From Phycisphaeraceae bacterium (lineage in GTDB: Bacteria > Planctomycetota > Phycisphaerae > Phycisphaerales > UBA1924): a stretch of DNA of 64,000 nt. The notes beneath the pieces were generated by a model. The model was not told the DNA's origin. It ran no database searches and worked only from the letters and a program-made list of their open reading frames with translations. The stretch's first letter is position 1. Each line of letters opens with the position of its first letter. The DNA lies in the NCBI GenBank assembly GCA_019636495.1, contig JAHBXL010000012.1, positions 62,001-126,000 of the forward strand. Reading direction: 5' to 3'. This document shows, piece by piece, positions 16,617 through 24,431 of this stretch. The position numbers were made by a program, and so were the translations under genes.

Positions 16617-17342
16617 ATGAACACCGGACCAGACGACACGCCCGGCGACCGGCCCGAGCCTGACCGGCGGCCCATCGCCGCGCGGCGGCTGGCCGTGTTT
16701 GCCGCGATGGCCGCCGCGCTCGCCCGGGCCCGCGTCCGGCCCAATGCGATCTCCATCGCGGGCATGCTCGCGGCGATCGGCGCAGGCGGGCTGCTGGCGA
16801 TGAGCGGCGCGGGCGAAGCGGGTTCGCTTTCGGAGCGGGCCATGCTGCTTGCCGCGGCGGCGCTCGTGCAGGCGCGACTGCTGGCCAACCTGCTCGATGG
16901 CATGGTCGCGGTCGAGGGCGGGCTGCGCTCGCTGACGGGTGAGTTGTACAACGAGGTTCCCGACCGCGTGTCGGATGTCGCGGTGCTCATCGGCGCGGGC
17001 TACGCAGCGGGCGCATCGCCGGAGTTGGGCTATCTCGCGGCGATCGGCGCGGTGCTGGTGGCGTATTCGCGGGCCATCGGCAAGGGGTGCGGCTTCGCGG
17101 CGGACTTCCGCGGCCCCATGGCTAAGCAGCAGCGGATGTTCATCGTGACGTTGGCGTGCGTGTGGATGGGGTGCGCGCCGGTCGCTTGGCGCGGCGCATG
17201 GATGCTGGCCGGCGCCGAGCGCGGCGTGATGGCCGCGGCGCTGGCGATCATCACGATCGGGTGCGCTCTCACGTTCTTGCGGAGGCTGGGCCTTGTTGGC
17301 GCGCGGCTGCGCGCGGCCGATCAGTCACGGAGCGCGGCATGA
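16617..17342 (+). CDS. CDP-alcohol phosphatidyltransferase-like protein with variant motif
   Basis: A 241-residue polytopic membrane protein that should join a CDP-activated lipid to an alcohol. The family motif is DGx2ARx8Gx3Dx3D with a preceding Asp. Here the region reads NLLDGMVAVEGG (from residue 91) and then GELYNEVPDRVSD, so the first Asp is Asn and the Arg is Val, while the later Asp pair is kept and one more acidic position is Asn. I recall the same variant in YnbA-like members, which sit beside CdsA-like and acyltransferase genes exactly as here. Catalysis or substrate may therefore differ from classical enzymes. Its stop overlaps the next start (ATGA). The ATG at 16617 is preferred to the GTG three bases before. 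Confidence 0.85.
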   Translation: MNTGPDDTPGDRPEPDRRPIAARRLAVFAAMAAALARARVRPNAISIAGMLAAIGAGGLLAMSGAGEAGSLSERAMLLAAAALVQARLLANLLDGMVAVEGGLRSLTGELYNEVPDRVSDVAVLIGAGYAAGASPELGYLAAIGAVLVAYSRAIGKGCGFAADFRGPMAKQQRMFIVTLACVWMGCAPVAWRGAWMLAGAERGVMAAALAIITIGCALTFLRRLGLVGARLRAADQSRSAA

Positions 17343-18358
17343 GCGCCGATGCAAACCATCTGCTGGAGTGGCGCAGCGCGTTTGCGCACCCGGCAACGGT
17401 GTGGATCGCCGCGGGCATCGGCATCGCGCTCGCGGCATCGATTCCCCTCGCCTGGGCCATGCGCCGCGCGGGGCGGATGAGCGACAAGACTTGGCAGGAT
17501 GTCCGGGTCCGCTGCCTGACGTGGTGCCTGATCGCGCCGGCCGTGATCGTGCCGGTGCTGGCGTGCGCCGGCGCGACCATGCTGATGGTGTGCGCGGTGT
17601 CGATCCTGTGTCACCGCGAGTTCGCCCGGGCAACGGGTCTCTTCCGCGAGCGCGCCATGAGCGCGCTGGTCGTGCTCGGCATCCTGCTCATCGCGCTTGC
17701 GAGCCTCGACAACTGGTACGGACTGTTCGTCGCCATCCCGCCGCTGATGATGGCCATCATCCCCGCGTGCGCCGTGCTCGAGGACCGGCCCAAGGGCTAC
17801 ATCCAGCGCATCGCGCTCGCGGCGATCGCGCTGCTCTTCTTCGGTGCGGGTCTCGGGCACCTGTCGTTCATCGCCAACGAGACCGATTACCGGCCCGTAC
17901 TGCTGCTCATCATCGTGTGCGTGCAACTCAACGACATTTTCGCATATTGCTGCGGCAAGGCGCTGGGTCGCCGCAAGTTGTTTCCGAACACCAGCCCCAA
18001 CAAGACACTGGGTGGACACCTGGGCGCGATCGTGTGCACGGTGCCGCTCACGGTCGTGCTCGGATCGCTCGTCTTCCGCGGCACTCCGATGAACGATGCG
18101 CTGCTGCTGGTCGGGCTCGGGTTGATCTTCAGCCTCGGCGGGCAACTGGGCGATCTGGTGCTCGGCTCCATCAAGCGCGACATCGGCATCAAGGACATGG
18201 CCGCGACGCTGCCGGGCCACGGCGGCGTGCTCGACCGCGCCAACTCGCTGCTGCTGGTTGCGCCCGCCGCGGGGCACTACCTCGGCTACTTCGGCGGGTT
18301 GCAGTACGAGCGCGTAGCGCGGGTGCTGACCAGCGCGCCCGGGGCGCTCGGGCCATGA
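17339..18358 (+). CDS. CdsA-like phosphatidate cytidylyltransferase
   Basis: A 339-residue membrane protein with about eight spans and the C-terminal CdsA signature KRDIGIKDMAATLPGHGGVLDRANS (shown in pieces: KRDIGIKD, LPGHGGVLDR). It would activate phosphatidic acid to CDP-diacylglycerol for the upstream CDP-alcohol transferase. The usual Asp after DR is Asn here (DRAN instead of DRxD), a notable change at a metal-binding position. It overlaps both neighbours by ATGA junctions, so the three genes form a coupled phospholipid operon. It resembles the YnbB branch rather than the primary CdsA, which suggests an accessory lipid. Confidence 0.88.
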   Translation: MSADANHLLEWRSAFAHPATVWIAAGIGIALAASIPLAWAMRRAGRMSDKTWQDVRVRCLTWCLIAPAVIVPVLACAGATMLMVCAVSILCHREFARATGLFRERAMSALVVLGILLIALASLDNWYGLFVAIPPLMMAIIPACAVLEDRPKGYIQRIALAAIALLFFGAGLGHLSFIANETDYRPVLLLIIVCVQLNDIFAYCCGKALGRRKLFPNTSPNKTLGGHLGAIVCTVPLTVVLGSLVFRGTPMNDALLLVGLGLIFSLGGQLGDLVLGSIKRDIGIKDMAATLPGHGGVLDRANSLLLVAPAAGHYLGYFGGLQYERVARVLTSAPGALGP

Positions 18359-19245
18359 GCAACGCCGACTGGCAGTTCCATCCCGCGGCCGACCACGGCC
18401 TCGGGCCTGTCGAGCGGCTCCGAAGCACCCGGCGCGAGCAGGGTCTGCTCTCGTGGGCGATGCACCACCTTGCGCTGGCCGGGCTGCGCACCACGCTCAA
18501 GGTCTATCACCGGTTCGAAGTGCACGGCCGCGAGAACCTGCCGACCGCGCCGCCGTTTGTCATGATCGCCAACCACGCAAGCCACCTTGATGCGCTGGTG
18601 CTCGCGGCCGCGCTGCCGCGAAAAGTCAGCGCGACGACGTTTCCGGTCGCCGCGGGCGACGTGTTCTTCGAGTCCGCGGCATTGTCCGCCGCGACGGCGC
18701 TGTTCATCAACGCGCTGCCGCTGTGGCGCAAGAGGGCGACGGGCCACGCGCTGGAAGATCTGCGGGCGCGGTTGCTTGGAGGGAGAGAAGGCGCTCCCGG
18801 GTCCTCGGTTTTGGGTCCTGAGCAGGGATCGCGCGGGCATGTTCAGGACTCAGGACTTCAGGACTCAGGACTTCAGGACTCAGGACCGAAGGGCTCAACG
18901 CGCGACATCGCGCACCAGCCCGAGTGTTTCTCCCCGGTCGGGTTGATTCTCTTTCCCGAGGGCGCGCGCTCGCGCGATGGCGCGATGATGCCCTTCAAGC
19001 CGGGCATCGGGCGCATCGTCGCGGCGACGAGCGTGCCGGTGATCCCGTGCTGGATCGATGGCGCGCACGGGGCGTTCCCGCCCGGGACGTGGCTCCCGCG
19101 CCCGAGGAAACTGGTCGTGCGGGTCGGCGCGCCGCTGAAGTTCGCGGACCAGCCCGAGAGCCGCGATGGGTACGACGCGGTCGCCACGCGCTTGCACCAA
19201 GCGGTCGAGGCGTTGCGCGCCGACACGCAGAGGGTCGGCGGTTGA
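18355..19245 (+). CDS. PlsC-like 1-acylglycerol-3-phosphate acyltransferase with tandem-repeat insertion
   Basis: A 296-residue acyltransferase making phosphatidic acid, the substrate of the CdsA-like enzyme just upstream. The catalytic NHASHLD (His74, Asp79) and FPEGARSRDG (from residue 200) motifs are intact, and PFKPGIGRI follows. Between them residues about 140-185 are an insertion coded by a heptamer tandem repeat (QDSGLQDSGLQDSG), in frame and probably a surface loop. The start ATG overlaps the previous stop (ATGA). No signal peptide; the enzyme is expected at the inner face of the membrane. The gene ends one base before the convergent 3D-domain gene. Confidence 0.88.
   Translation: MSNADWQFHPAADHGLGPVERLRSTRREQGLLSWAMHHLALAGLRTTLKVYHRFEVHGRENLPTAPPFVMIANHASHLDALVLAAALPRKVSATTFPVAAGDVFFESAALSAATALFINALPLWRKRATGHALEDLRARLLGGREGAPGSSVLGPEQGSRGHVQDSGLQDSGLQDSGPKGSTRDIAHQPECFSPVGLILFPEGARSRDGAMMPFKPGIGRIVAATSVPVIPCWIDGAHGAFPPGTWLPRPRKLVVRVGAPLKFADQPESRDGYDAVATRLHQAVEALRADTQRVGG
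18844..18887. repeat. Tandem heptamer repeat CAGGACT inside the acyltransferase gene
   Basis: Six copies of CAGGACT or CAGGACC occur in pairs separated by single T residues (15-base period). A related inverted unit (GGTCCTGAG) lies just upstream near 18817. The array stays in frame. Confidence 0.85.
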
Positions 19246-19246
19246 C

Positions 19247-19969
19247 CTATCGCGAGTCGCGGATCGCGCGGAAATCGCACGCCGGCTGCTCGTCGGCATA
19301 CTCCCAGATCACCACGTCGACAAACTGCCGGCCCCACTGCCTCGCCTGGTTGTGCGTCGGATACAGCAGGTCCAGTTTGCGACCCTTGATCGCGCCGCCG
19401 CGATCGAGCACAGGCACGATCTCGCCTTCGTGATACCCGGGCACCGAGACCATGGAGCCAAGGGGCAGCAGCCGTGTGTCCGCCGCGACGAGTTTTGACG
19501 CGTTCGTCCGCACGCTGTGCATCGAGCAGGTCTTGCCATCGGCCCATTTGCCGCACGAGCGGGCATCGGGCGAGTAGCCGGTCACTTCCATGCGCATCGT
19601 TCGCGCGGGACGCACCGGACGGCCGTTGAAGAACCGAATCGACGCATCGGCGATGGCGTTCGCGGGCAGCGCGACAATTTCCCCGACGGGCGCGGGACTG
19701 GTCGCGGCCGCGAGCGGGTCGCCGGCGGGCAGGTCCAACTCGGGCACATACGCCACCGAGCGCACCGCTCCGCCGACTTCGCTCACCGCGGCCAGCGGCG
19801 AGATCTCCTGCCGGCTGATCGCTTCCTTGGTGATGATCGCGGAAAGCGCCGACATCGCGCACAACAGCACGACCGCGCCGCACCGGTTCACGGTGGTGAT
19901 CGACACGCCGCGACGCGGCGAAGCGATGGCCTGATCTTGGTTGTTCAAGGCGGGCCGTCCGATCTTCAA
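19247..19969 (-). CDS. 3D-domain secreted protein (cell-wall-hydrolase fold)
   Basis: A 240-residue protein with an N-terminal membrane anchor or signal (CGAVVLLCAMSALSAIITKEA) and a C-terminal 3D domain, named for three conserved Asp residues. Visible landmarks are TMRMEVTGYSPD, ADTRLLPLGSMVSVPGY, VPVLDRGGAIKGRKLDLLYPTHNQARQWGRQFVDV. The domain is a double-psi barrel related to MltA and resuscitation factors, often lytic transglycosylase-like, so a role in peptidoglycan turnover is likely. The start is uncertain: the frame opens at TTG 19969, with GTG codons further in and no ATG before the hydrophobic segment. It ends one base from the convergent acyltransferase gene. Confidence 0.8.
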   Translation of the reverse strand: MKIGRPALNNQDQAIASPRRGVSITTVNRCGAVVLLCAMSALSAIITKEAISRQEISPLAAVSEVGGAVRSVAYVPELDLPAGDPLAAATSPAPVGEIVALPANAIADASIRFFNGRPVRPARTMRMEVTGYSPDARSCGKWADGKTCSMHSVRTNASKLVAADTRLLPLGSMVSVPGYHEGEIVPVLDRGGAIKGRKLDLLYPTHNQARQWGRQFVDVVIWEYADEQPACDFRAIRDSR

Positions 19970-20330
19970 TGCGAGCGGGGGAACGAAGGGGAAGGTGTCA
20001 GAAGCGCGAGCCGGTAGATGTCGGTCCGCAAACCCAAGGGTGCCTTTGGGCGGCCGCCACGGCGACCATCAGCACCCGGAAAGGACACGAAGAGATCCGC
20101 TCTTGGAAACTTGAAAAAATCTGCCCGAACTGTGTACCAGCCTACCCCAAGAACGCCCTTTCGCCTCGGCCTCGCAAGCCCTCGGTGGATTCTTGGTGCA
20201 GTCTGGGTGGGATTTGCGATCAGGAATCCCCTATTCAAGTTGCTCGATCAGGTCCGAGAAGCACAAACCGCCACCCTGACTCGGCGTGGACGCGCCGGCG
20301 AGTCGATACCGTCTTCCCGCCGCGCCGACC
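19970..20330. other. Gene-free stretch between divergent genes
   Basis: About 360 bases, less GC-rich in the middle (20090-20260) than its neighbours. Reading frames here have no recognisable features. It presumably holds promoters for the 3D-domain gene (leftward) and the TauE/SafE gene (rightward), but no convincing -35/-10 pair was found. Confidence 0.4.
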
Positions 20331-21128
20331 ATGGAACTGACCGCCATCCAACTCCTTGATGCCGTCCTGATCGGGCTGGTGGCGGGCGTGCTCGGCGGGC
20401 TGGCGGGCATCGGCGGCTCAATGGTCATGCTGCCGGGCCTGCACCTGGTCTTTGGCGAGAAGTCCGACTCGACGCACCACCTCTACATGGCCGCGGCGAT
20501 GACCGTGAACGTCGCCGTCGCGTTCCCCGCGGCGATCCGGCACTACCGGCGCGGCGTGGTGCGGAAGGAACTCCTGCCCGCGTTGCTTGTGACAACAACC
20601 ATTTTCATGGTCGTCGGCGTGCTCACCGGCAACCTGGTTCGCGGCGATGTGCTCCGCGTGTCGCTCGCGGCGTTCCTCTGCCTCTACTGCGCGTTCAACA
20701 TCTGGCGGCTGCTCGTAAACCGGCCGGTCGACTCGGCGGGCGAGCGCACGACGCGTCCGCGTTTGCTCATCTCGGGCGGAATGACGGGCTTTGTCGGCGG
20801 GGTGCTGGGGCTTGGCGGCGGCGTGATGCTGGTGCCCGCCCTGCAGATGCTCTGCCGCGTACGGCTCAAGCAGGCCATCGCGACCAGCAGCGCGGTGATC
20901 TGCGTGACCGCGCTGCTGGGCGCGGGGTTGAAGATGGCGACGCTCTCGCGGCACGGCGAGCCGTGGCAGGACGCCGTGCTGCTCGCGCTGGCGATGGCGC
21001 CGACGGCCATGATCGGAGGTGCCATCGGCGCGAACCTGACCCACTACCTGCCGACCGCCGCGGTCCGCGCGGTGGTCACGGTGCTGCTGCTGGTCGCGGC
21101 GGCGCGACTCGCCGGGCTGCTGGGCTGA
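20331..21128 (+). CDS. TauE/SafE family sulfite/organosulfur exporter-like permease
   Basis: A 265-residue membrane protein with about eight spans arranged as two repeats. Each repeat opens with the family's Gly-rich segment: GLVAGVLGGLAGIGGSMVMLP at the N-terminus and GFVGGVLGLGGGVMLVPAL in the second half. Family members move sulfite, sulfoacetate or similar anions, but the substrate here is unknown. The ATG at 20331 gives the correct N-terminus. No sulfur-metabolism gene is adjacent (cysC is 15 kb away). Confidence 0.88.
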   Translation: MELTAIQLLDAVLIGLVAGVLGGLAGIGGSMVMLPGLHLVFGEKSDSTHHLYMAAAMTVNVAVAFPAAIRHYRRGVVRKELLPALLVTTTIFMVVGVLTGNLVRGDVLRVSLAAFLCLYCAFNIWRLLVNRPVDSAGERTTRPRLLISGGMTGFVGGVLGLGGGVMLVPALQMLCRVRLKQAIATSSAVICVTALLGAGLKMATLSRHGEPWQDAVLLALAMAPTAMIGGAIGANLTHYLPTAAVRAVVTVLLLVAAARLAGLLG

Positions 21129-21134
21129 GGCTGG

Positions 21135-21935
21135 TCAGAGGCCATCGGGCGGCGTGCGCGGCTCGTAGGGCATGTCGAACACGCCTCGGATGCGCGTGGC
21201 ACGGAAGCCCGGCACCTCTCGAATGGCCTGCGCGCCCAGCACGGGGGACAGATCGTGGCCGATGCGCACGAGACCGAACGCACGCAGGTCGATGCGCACC
21301 GATGCTCCATCAGCGCGGGGGTAGTTCGGGTCGTAGATCCGGAACGTGCAGCGCGTGATGCCGCGAGGCGACTCCGCCTCCATCGCGGCCTCGCACGCGA
21401 GCACCTGATGGTTGTGCCACGGCTCGCGCGATCGCGACGAGTCCGTCAGCACCAGCCCGAGCACCACCGGCTCGCCGCGCCCGAGTTGATCGAGCATCGG
21501 CGGCAGCGCGCCGAGCGTGAACGCCCCCGCGCTCACCTGCCCCTGGTCGGGCACATCCATCCATCGCGAGAACTTCGCGGCCAGTTCAATGTTCGGCCCG
21601 AGCGAATCGACCTGCCGCGCGTAGATGTAGTCGTACAGCGGGTGGCCGCGCGCGGGGACCGTGCTCGTGGCCGGGATGGCGCGCCCGGCAAGGTAGAAAT
21701 CCGCCGCGACAAACGACATGCCCCCGCACAGGCCGAACGACGACGGCGCTCCGGCCGCGGCGCCCAGCGCGCCCCCGAATACGCCGAGCGCTCCCGGCAG
21801 CGGCGATCCCTTGAAGGAGTTGGCGAAGGCGAACCCGTGCGCCGAAGGGCGGAACTCGTTGATCGAAGGCGGCGCTGTACGGATGGGCGCGCCAAGCGCG
21901 ATGGCGGTCGTGATGGTGAGCAACGAGCGCATCAT
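21135..21935 (-). CDS. Secreted papain-fold cysteine-peptidase-like protein
   Basis: A 266-residue protein with a short N-terminal hydrophobic stretch (LLTITTAIALGAP), probably a weak signal peptide. FGLCGGMSFVAADFY (Cys near residue 69) together with HNHQVLACEA and IYDPNYP gives a Cys-His-Asp/Asn order typical of papain-like folds. I know this arrangement from unnamed bacterial proteins with GLCGGM...HQV...YDPNYP; no function is established for them. The substrate is unknown. It is convergent with the TauE/SafE gene (six bases apart) and lies downstream of the aminotransferase. Confidence 0.6.
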   Translation of the reverse strand: MMRSLLTITTAIALGAPIRTAPPSINEFRPSAHGFAFANSFKGSPLPGALGVFGGALGAAAGAPSSFGLCGGMSFVAADFYLAGRAIPATSTVPARGHPLYDYIYARQVDSLGPNIELAAKFSRWMDVPDQGQVSAGAFTLGALPPMLDQLGRGEPVVLGLVLTDSSRSREPWHNHQVLACEAAMEAESPRGITRCTFRIYDPNYPRADGASVRIDLRAFGLVRIGHDLSPVLGAQAIREVPGFRATRIRGVFDMPYEPRTPPDGL

Positions 21936-21969
21936 CGGTGATCAATCAACGCCCAAAGGGACCCGGCGG

Positions 21970-23175
21970 TTACCGCATCAGTTTCTCAAGCACGGCCAGC
22001 CCGCGCTCCAGCGATCGGGCATCGGTCGCGTACGACAGTCGGAAGTGCGTGTCGCGCTTCGAGAAGACGTTGCCCGGGATGACCAGCAGGCTGTTCTCGA
22101 GGCACTTGTCGATGAACCGGCTGGCGGTCAGGCCGAGACGCTCCGGCACTTTGACGAACGCGTAGAACGCGCCCCCGGGGACGGTGACATCGGTGACCTT
22201 CGACAGTCGTGAGACGACCATGTCGCGGCGTTTCTGGTAGTCGGCGATCTGCGCCGACATGTCGACGTCGAAGCAGGCGACCGCGCCGTGCTGCAGCGCG
22301 GAGGGCGCGCATACGAACGTGTACTGCTGGAGTTTGCTGATCTCCTCGATCAGGCGGCGCGGCCCCGCGGCGTAGCCCAGCCGCCAGCCGGTGACGCCGT
22401 AGGTCTTGCCGAATCCGCGGATCAGAAAGACATCGCCTTCCGCGCCCGGGAATCTCGCCGGGCTGGGGCACCGCGCGGCGCCGCTCCCGCCGCCAAATGG
22501 CGAGGGCTCGCACGCATCGGCATAGGTGAACGTGTCGTAGATCTCGTCGGAGATGAGCAGCACGTTCTTCGCGCGGCAGAGTTCCAGCAGTTCGCGGCAA
22601 TCCTTGTTGCTCGCCACCACGCCCGCCGGGTTGCTCGGGCTGTTGAGCAGCACCAGTTTCGTGCGCGGCGTGAGCAGCGGCTCGACCCGCGCCGCGGTCA
22701 TCCGGAAATCCGGGTAGGTGTCGCACAGCACGGGCCGCGCGCCGACCATCGTGCAGATATGCGGGTACATCACAAAGTACGGGTCAGGGATGATCGCCTC
22801 GTCGCCGGGGTCGAGCAGTGCCTGAAAGGCGAGCATCAGCGCGCCCGATGTGCCCGAAGTGACCATGACTCCCGGCTTCGAGGCATCGGCCGACGAAAGC
22901 GGACGCGGGTCCACGTCCCAGTTCACATCGGTCCTGAGGTGTTCGACGATCTTCTCGCGCAGCGTCGCAATGCCCTGCGTCTGCGTGTAGCCGTTGTGGT
23001 TGTTCTCGATGGCGTCGATGGCGGCCCGCTTGATCGGCTCGGGCACGGGGAAGTCGGGCTGGCCGATGGAGAGGTTGATCGGGTCCTTGAGACGCGCGCC
23101 GAGATCAAAGACGCGCCGGATGCCCGACGCGTCGATGCGCTTGGCCCGGTCGGCGATCAGCGAGTCGATGTCCAT
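21970..23175 (-). CDS. Class I/II PLP-dependent aminotransferase
   Basis: A 401-residue fold-type I aminotransferase resembling aspartate/aromatic or branched-chain-type enzymes of the subgroup with NLSIGQPDFPVPE at the N-terminus. PLP-site landmarks are TSGTSGALMLAF, NSPSNPAGVV, SDEIYD, and the Schiff-base lysine in GFGKTYGVTGWRLGY. The amino donor cannot be fixed from sequence. Between SDEIYDTFTY and the lysine motif there are about 20 extra residues (GGGSGAARCPSPARFPGAE) encoded by a palindromic GC-rich segment. The ATG at 23175 (MDIDSLIADRAKR) follows GGAGAA and is the conventional start. Confidence 0.92.
   Translation of the reverse strand: MDIDSLIADRAKRIDASGIRRVFDLGARLKDPINLSIGQPDFPVPEPIKRAAIDAIENNHNGYTQTQGIATLREKIVEHLRTDVNWDVDPRPLSSADASKPGVMVTSGTSGALMLAFQALLDPGDEAIIPDPYFVMYPHICTMVGARPVLCDTYPDFRMTAARVEPLLTPRTKLVLLNSPSNPAGVVASNKDCRELLELCRAKNVLLISDEIYDTFTYADACEPSPFGGGSGAARCPSPARFPGAEGDVFLIRGFGKTYGVTGWRLGYAAGPRRLIEEISKLQQYTFVCAPSALQHGAVACFDVDMSAQIADYQKRRDMVVSRLSKVTDVTVPGGAFYAFVKVPERLGLTASRFIDKCLENSLLVIPGNVFSKRDTHFRLSYATDARSLERGLAVLEKLMR
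22444..22463. repeat. Palindromic insertion in the aminotransferase gene
   Basis: GCCCGG (22444-22449) and CCGGGC (22458-22463) enclose an eight-base loop. The segment encodes residues absent from typical family members. It is shorter than the other REP-like units, so its relation to them is tentative. Confidence 0.4.
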
Positions 23176-23291
23176 GGGGTTCTCCGGTGCGAGCATACCC
23201 GCAGCGGCCCGCGCAGGCGCGCGGAACAAGCGACCTGAAAATCAACAGGCCGCAGACGTGCGGCGACAGATAGAAGCCCGCGAGGCGTCGA

Positions 23292-23456
23292 TCAACCGGC
23301 CTTGGAGACGCGGGTCTTGGGAATGCCCAGGACCTTGTCCTTCTTGGCGTCAAACTTCTTGTCTGACTGCATCTTGCTGATGCGCTCGGCGCGGGTCAGC
23401 ACGCTGCGAACGCCGGTCAAACTGCCTTTGGTCTTGAGGGAACGGTCGAGGCTCAT
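23292..23456 (-). CDS. Small basic protein, PVC-superphylum signature type
   Basis: A 54-residue, strongly basic protein: MSLDRSLKTKGSLTGVRSVL, then TRAERISKMQSDKKFD and KVLGIPKTRV. This is the pattern of the small basic protein reported as a signature of Planctomycetes, Verrucomicrobia and Chlamydiae, proposed to bind nucleic acid (RNA). The length fits. GGGAG upstream of the ATG at 23456 supports this start over an extended frame. It sits alone between the SPOR-like gene and the aminotransferase. It is the best taxonomic marker in the window. Confidence 0.88.
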   Translation of the reverse strand: MSLDRSLKTKGSLTGVRSVLTRAERISKMQSDKKFDAKKDKVLGIPKTRVSKAG

Positions 23457-23506
23457 CGGTCTGACTCCCGTCGGTTGGGTGAAAGGCCGATCACCGGCCC
23501 GGATCG

Positions 23507-24388
23507 CTATCCCTTGAACAGTGTCCACTGGGGCTGGCGGAAGTCGCTCGCGCCTTTGTGTTCACGCTGCCACCTGCGGCCGAGTTCCTCCACCTTGCGC
23601 ACCAGTTCGTCCCGCTCGCGCTGCATTGCGCTGTAGCGGTCCGATGGCACGCCCATGGCGGCGTACATCCGGCAGGGCCGATTGTTCCCGCCTGCCCTGA
23701 CCCGATCAACCACGTAGAACGCCGGAACGCCGTTCTGAGTGAGGAATGCGGTGCCCGCCGCGGCGTCCCTTTCCATGAGCGTGCCGAGGTAGAGGTAGTT
23801 GTGCCCCGGGATGCGCTGGTCCTGGCCGGGTTCTGGGCCGGCCGGCGCGGGCTTCTGCTCGGGGGGCTGGGGCTTCGGCACGGGTGCGGGAGACGGCGGC
23901 GGACGGTTCTCCGACGTTTGAGGTCCGGAAACCACCGGTGTGCCCGGGGCCTCCGGGAACTGCTCGCCCATCTTGGCGGCTTCGTTCTGCGCGCCCATTC
24001 GGAAGGCGACCGACCAGGTCACGGCGACGACCGCAATGAGCACCGCAAGGACAATCAGCATCGTGCTCGTCGGCAGCCGGAGTGAACCATCCGCCATCTC
24101 GGTGTCGGAGTTCGCCGGCTTCGCGGCGGGCTTGGCCGATGTCGGCGCGTGCGTGCGTTTGAAGAGATCCCTGCCAAGAACCTTCAACTCCGCGGCGGGC
24201 GCGGCGGCGGGCACCGGAACATCGGGTTCGACGGTTGCAGGAGCCGCAGACTTCGGTTCGGCCTCGGCGTGCGTTGTTCCGCGATTGCCGGCGTCCGGCC
24301 GGATGGGGACCGGGCGCGGGAATCCCGGACGCCGAGACGACCCGGACAGGACTTCGTACAGCGGCTGCTGACGGCGGGCGTGTCCCAT
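23507..24388 (-). CDS. Single-span membrane protein with SPOR-like C-terminal domain
   Basis: A 293-residue bitopic protein. Residues 1-110 are cytoplasmic and low-complexity, a single span follows (STMLIVLAVLIAVVAVTWSV), then a Pro/Glu-rich linker (PPPSPAPVPKPQPPEQKP), then a C-terminal domain (NYLYLGTLMERDAAAGTAF, LTQNGVPAFYVVDR) whose spacing is like SPOR domains that bind denuded peptidoglycan. The match is by eye and weak. The tail contains a helical RERDELVRKVEELGRRW. Start: ATG at 24388, with TATACT six bases upstream and back to back with the nuoI promoter. Confidence 0.65.
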   Translation of the reverse strand: MGHARRQQPLYEVLSGSSRRPGFPRPVPIRPDAGNRGTTHAEAEPKSAAPATVEPDVPVPAAAPAAELKVLGRDLFKRTHAPTSAKPAAKPANSDTEMADGSLRLPTSTMLIVLAVLIAVVAVTWSVAFRMGAQNEAAKMGEQFPEAPGTPVVSGPQTSENRPPPSPAPVPKPQPPEQKPAPAGPEPGQDQRIPGHNYLYLGTLMERDAAAGTAFLTQNGVPAFYVVDRVRAGGNNRPCRMYAAMGVPSDRYSAMQRERDELVRKVEELGRRWQREHKGASDFRQPQWTLFKG

Positions 24389-24394
24389 GGGCTG

Positions 24395-24400
24395 AGTATA
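24395..24400 (-). promoter_or_regulatory. -10-like box for leaderless SPOR-like gene
   Basis: On the minus strand TATACT ends six bases before the ATG at 24388; no Shine-Dalgarno is present. Confidence 0.5.
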
Positions 24401-24418
24401 CGGGCGCGGCGGGCTCCG

Positions 24419-24424
24419 TATACT
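24419..24424 (+). promoter_or_regulatory. -10-like box for leaderless nuoI
   Basis: TATACT ends seven bases before the nuoI ATG at 24432. It mirrors the box for the divergent gene 19 bases away. Confidence 0.5.
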
Positions 24425-24431
24425 GGCGGCT

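Noticed and set aside
18844..18887. Possible CRISPR-like array of short repeats.
   Set aside because: The units are seven bases with no spacers, sit in frame inside an acyltransferase gene, and there are no cas genes.
20018..20359. A 113-codon plus-strand frame with a basic N-terminus and one hydrophobic patch.
   Set aside because: It runs past the TauE/SafE start in another frame, has no ribosome site, and its content looks random.
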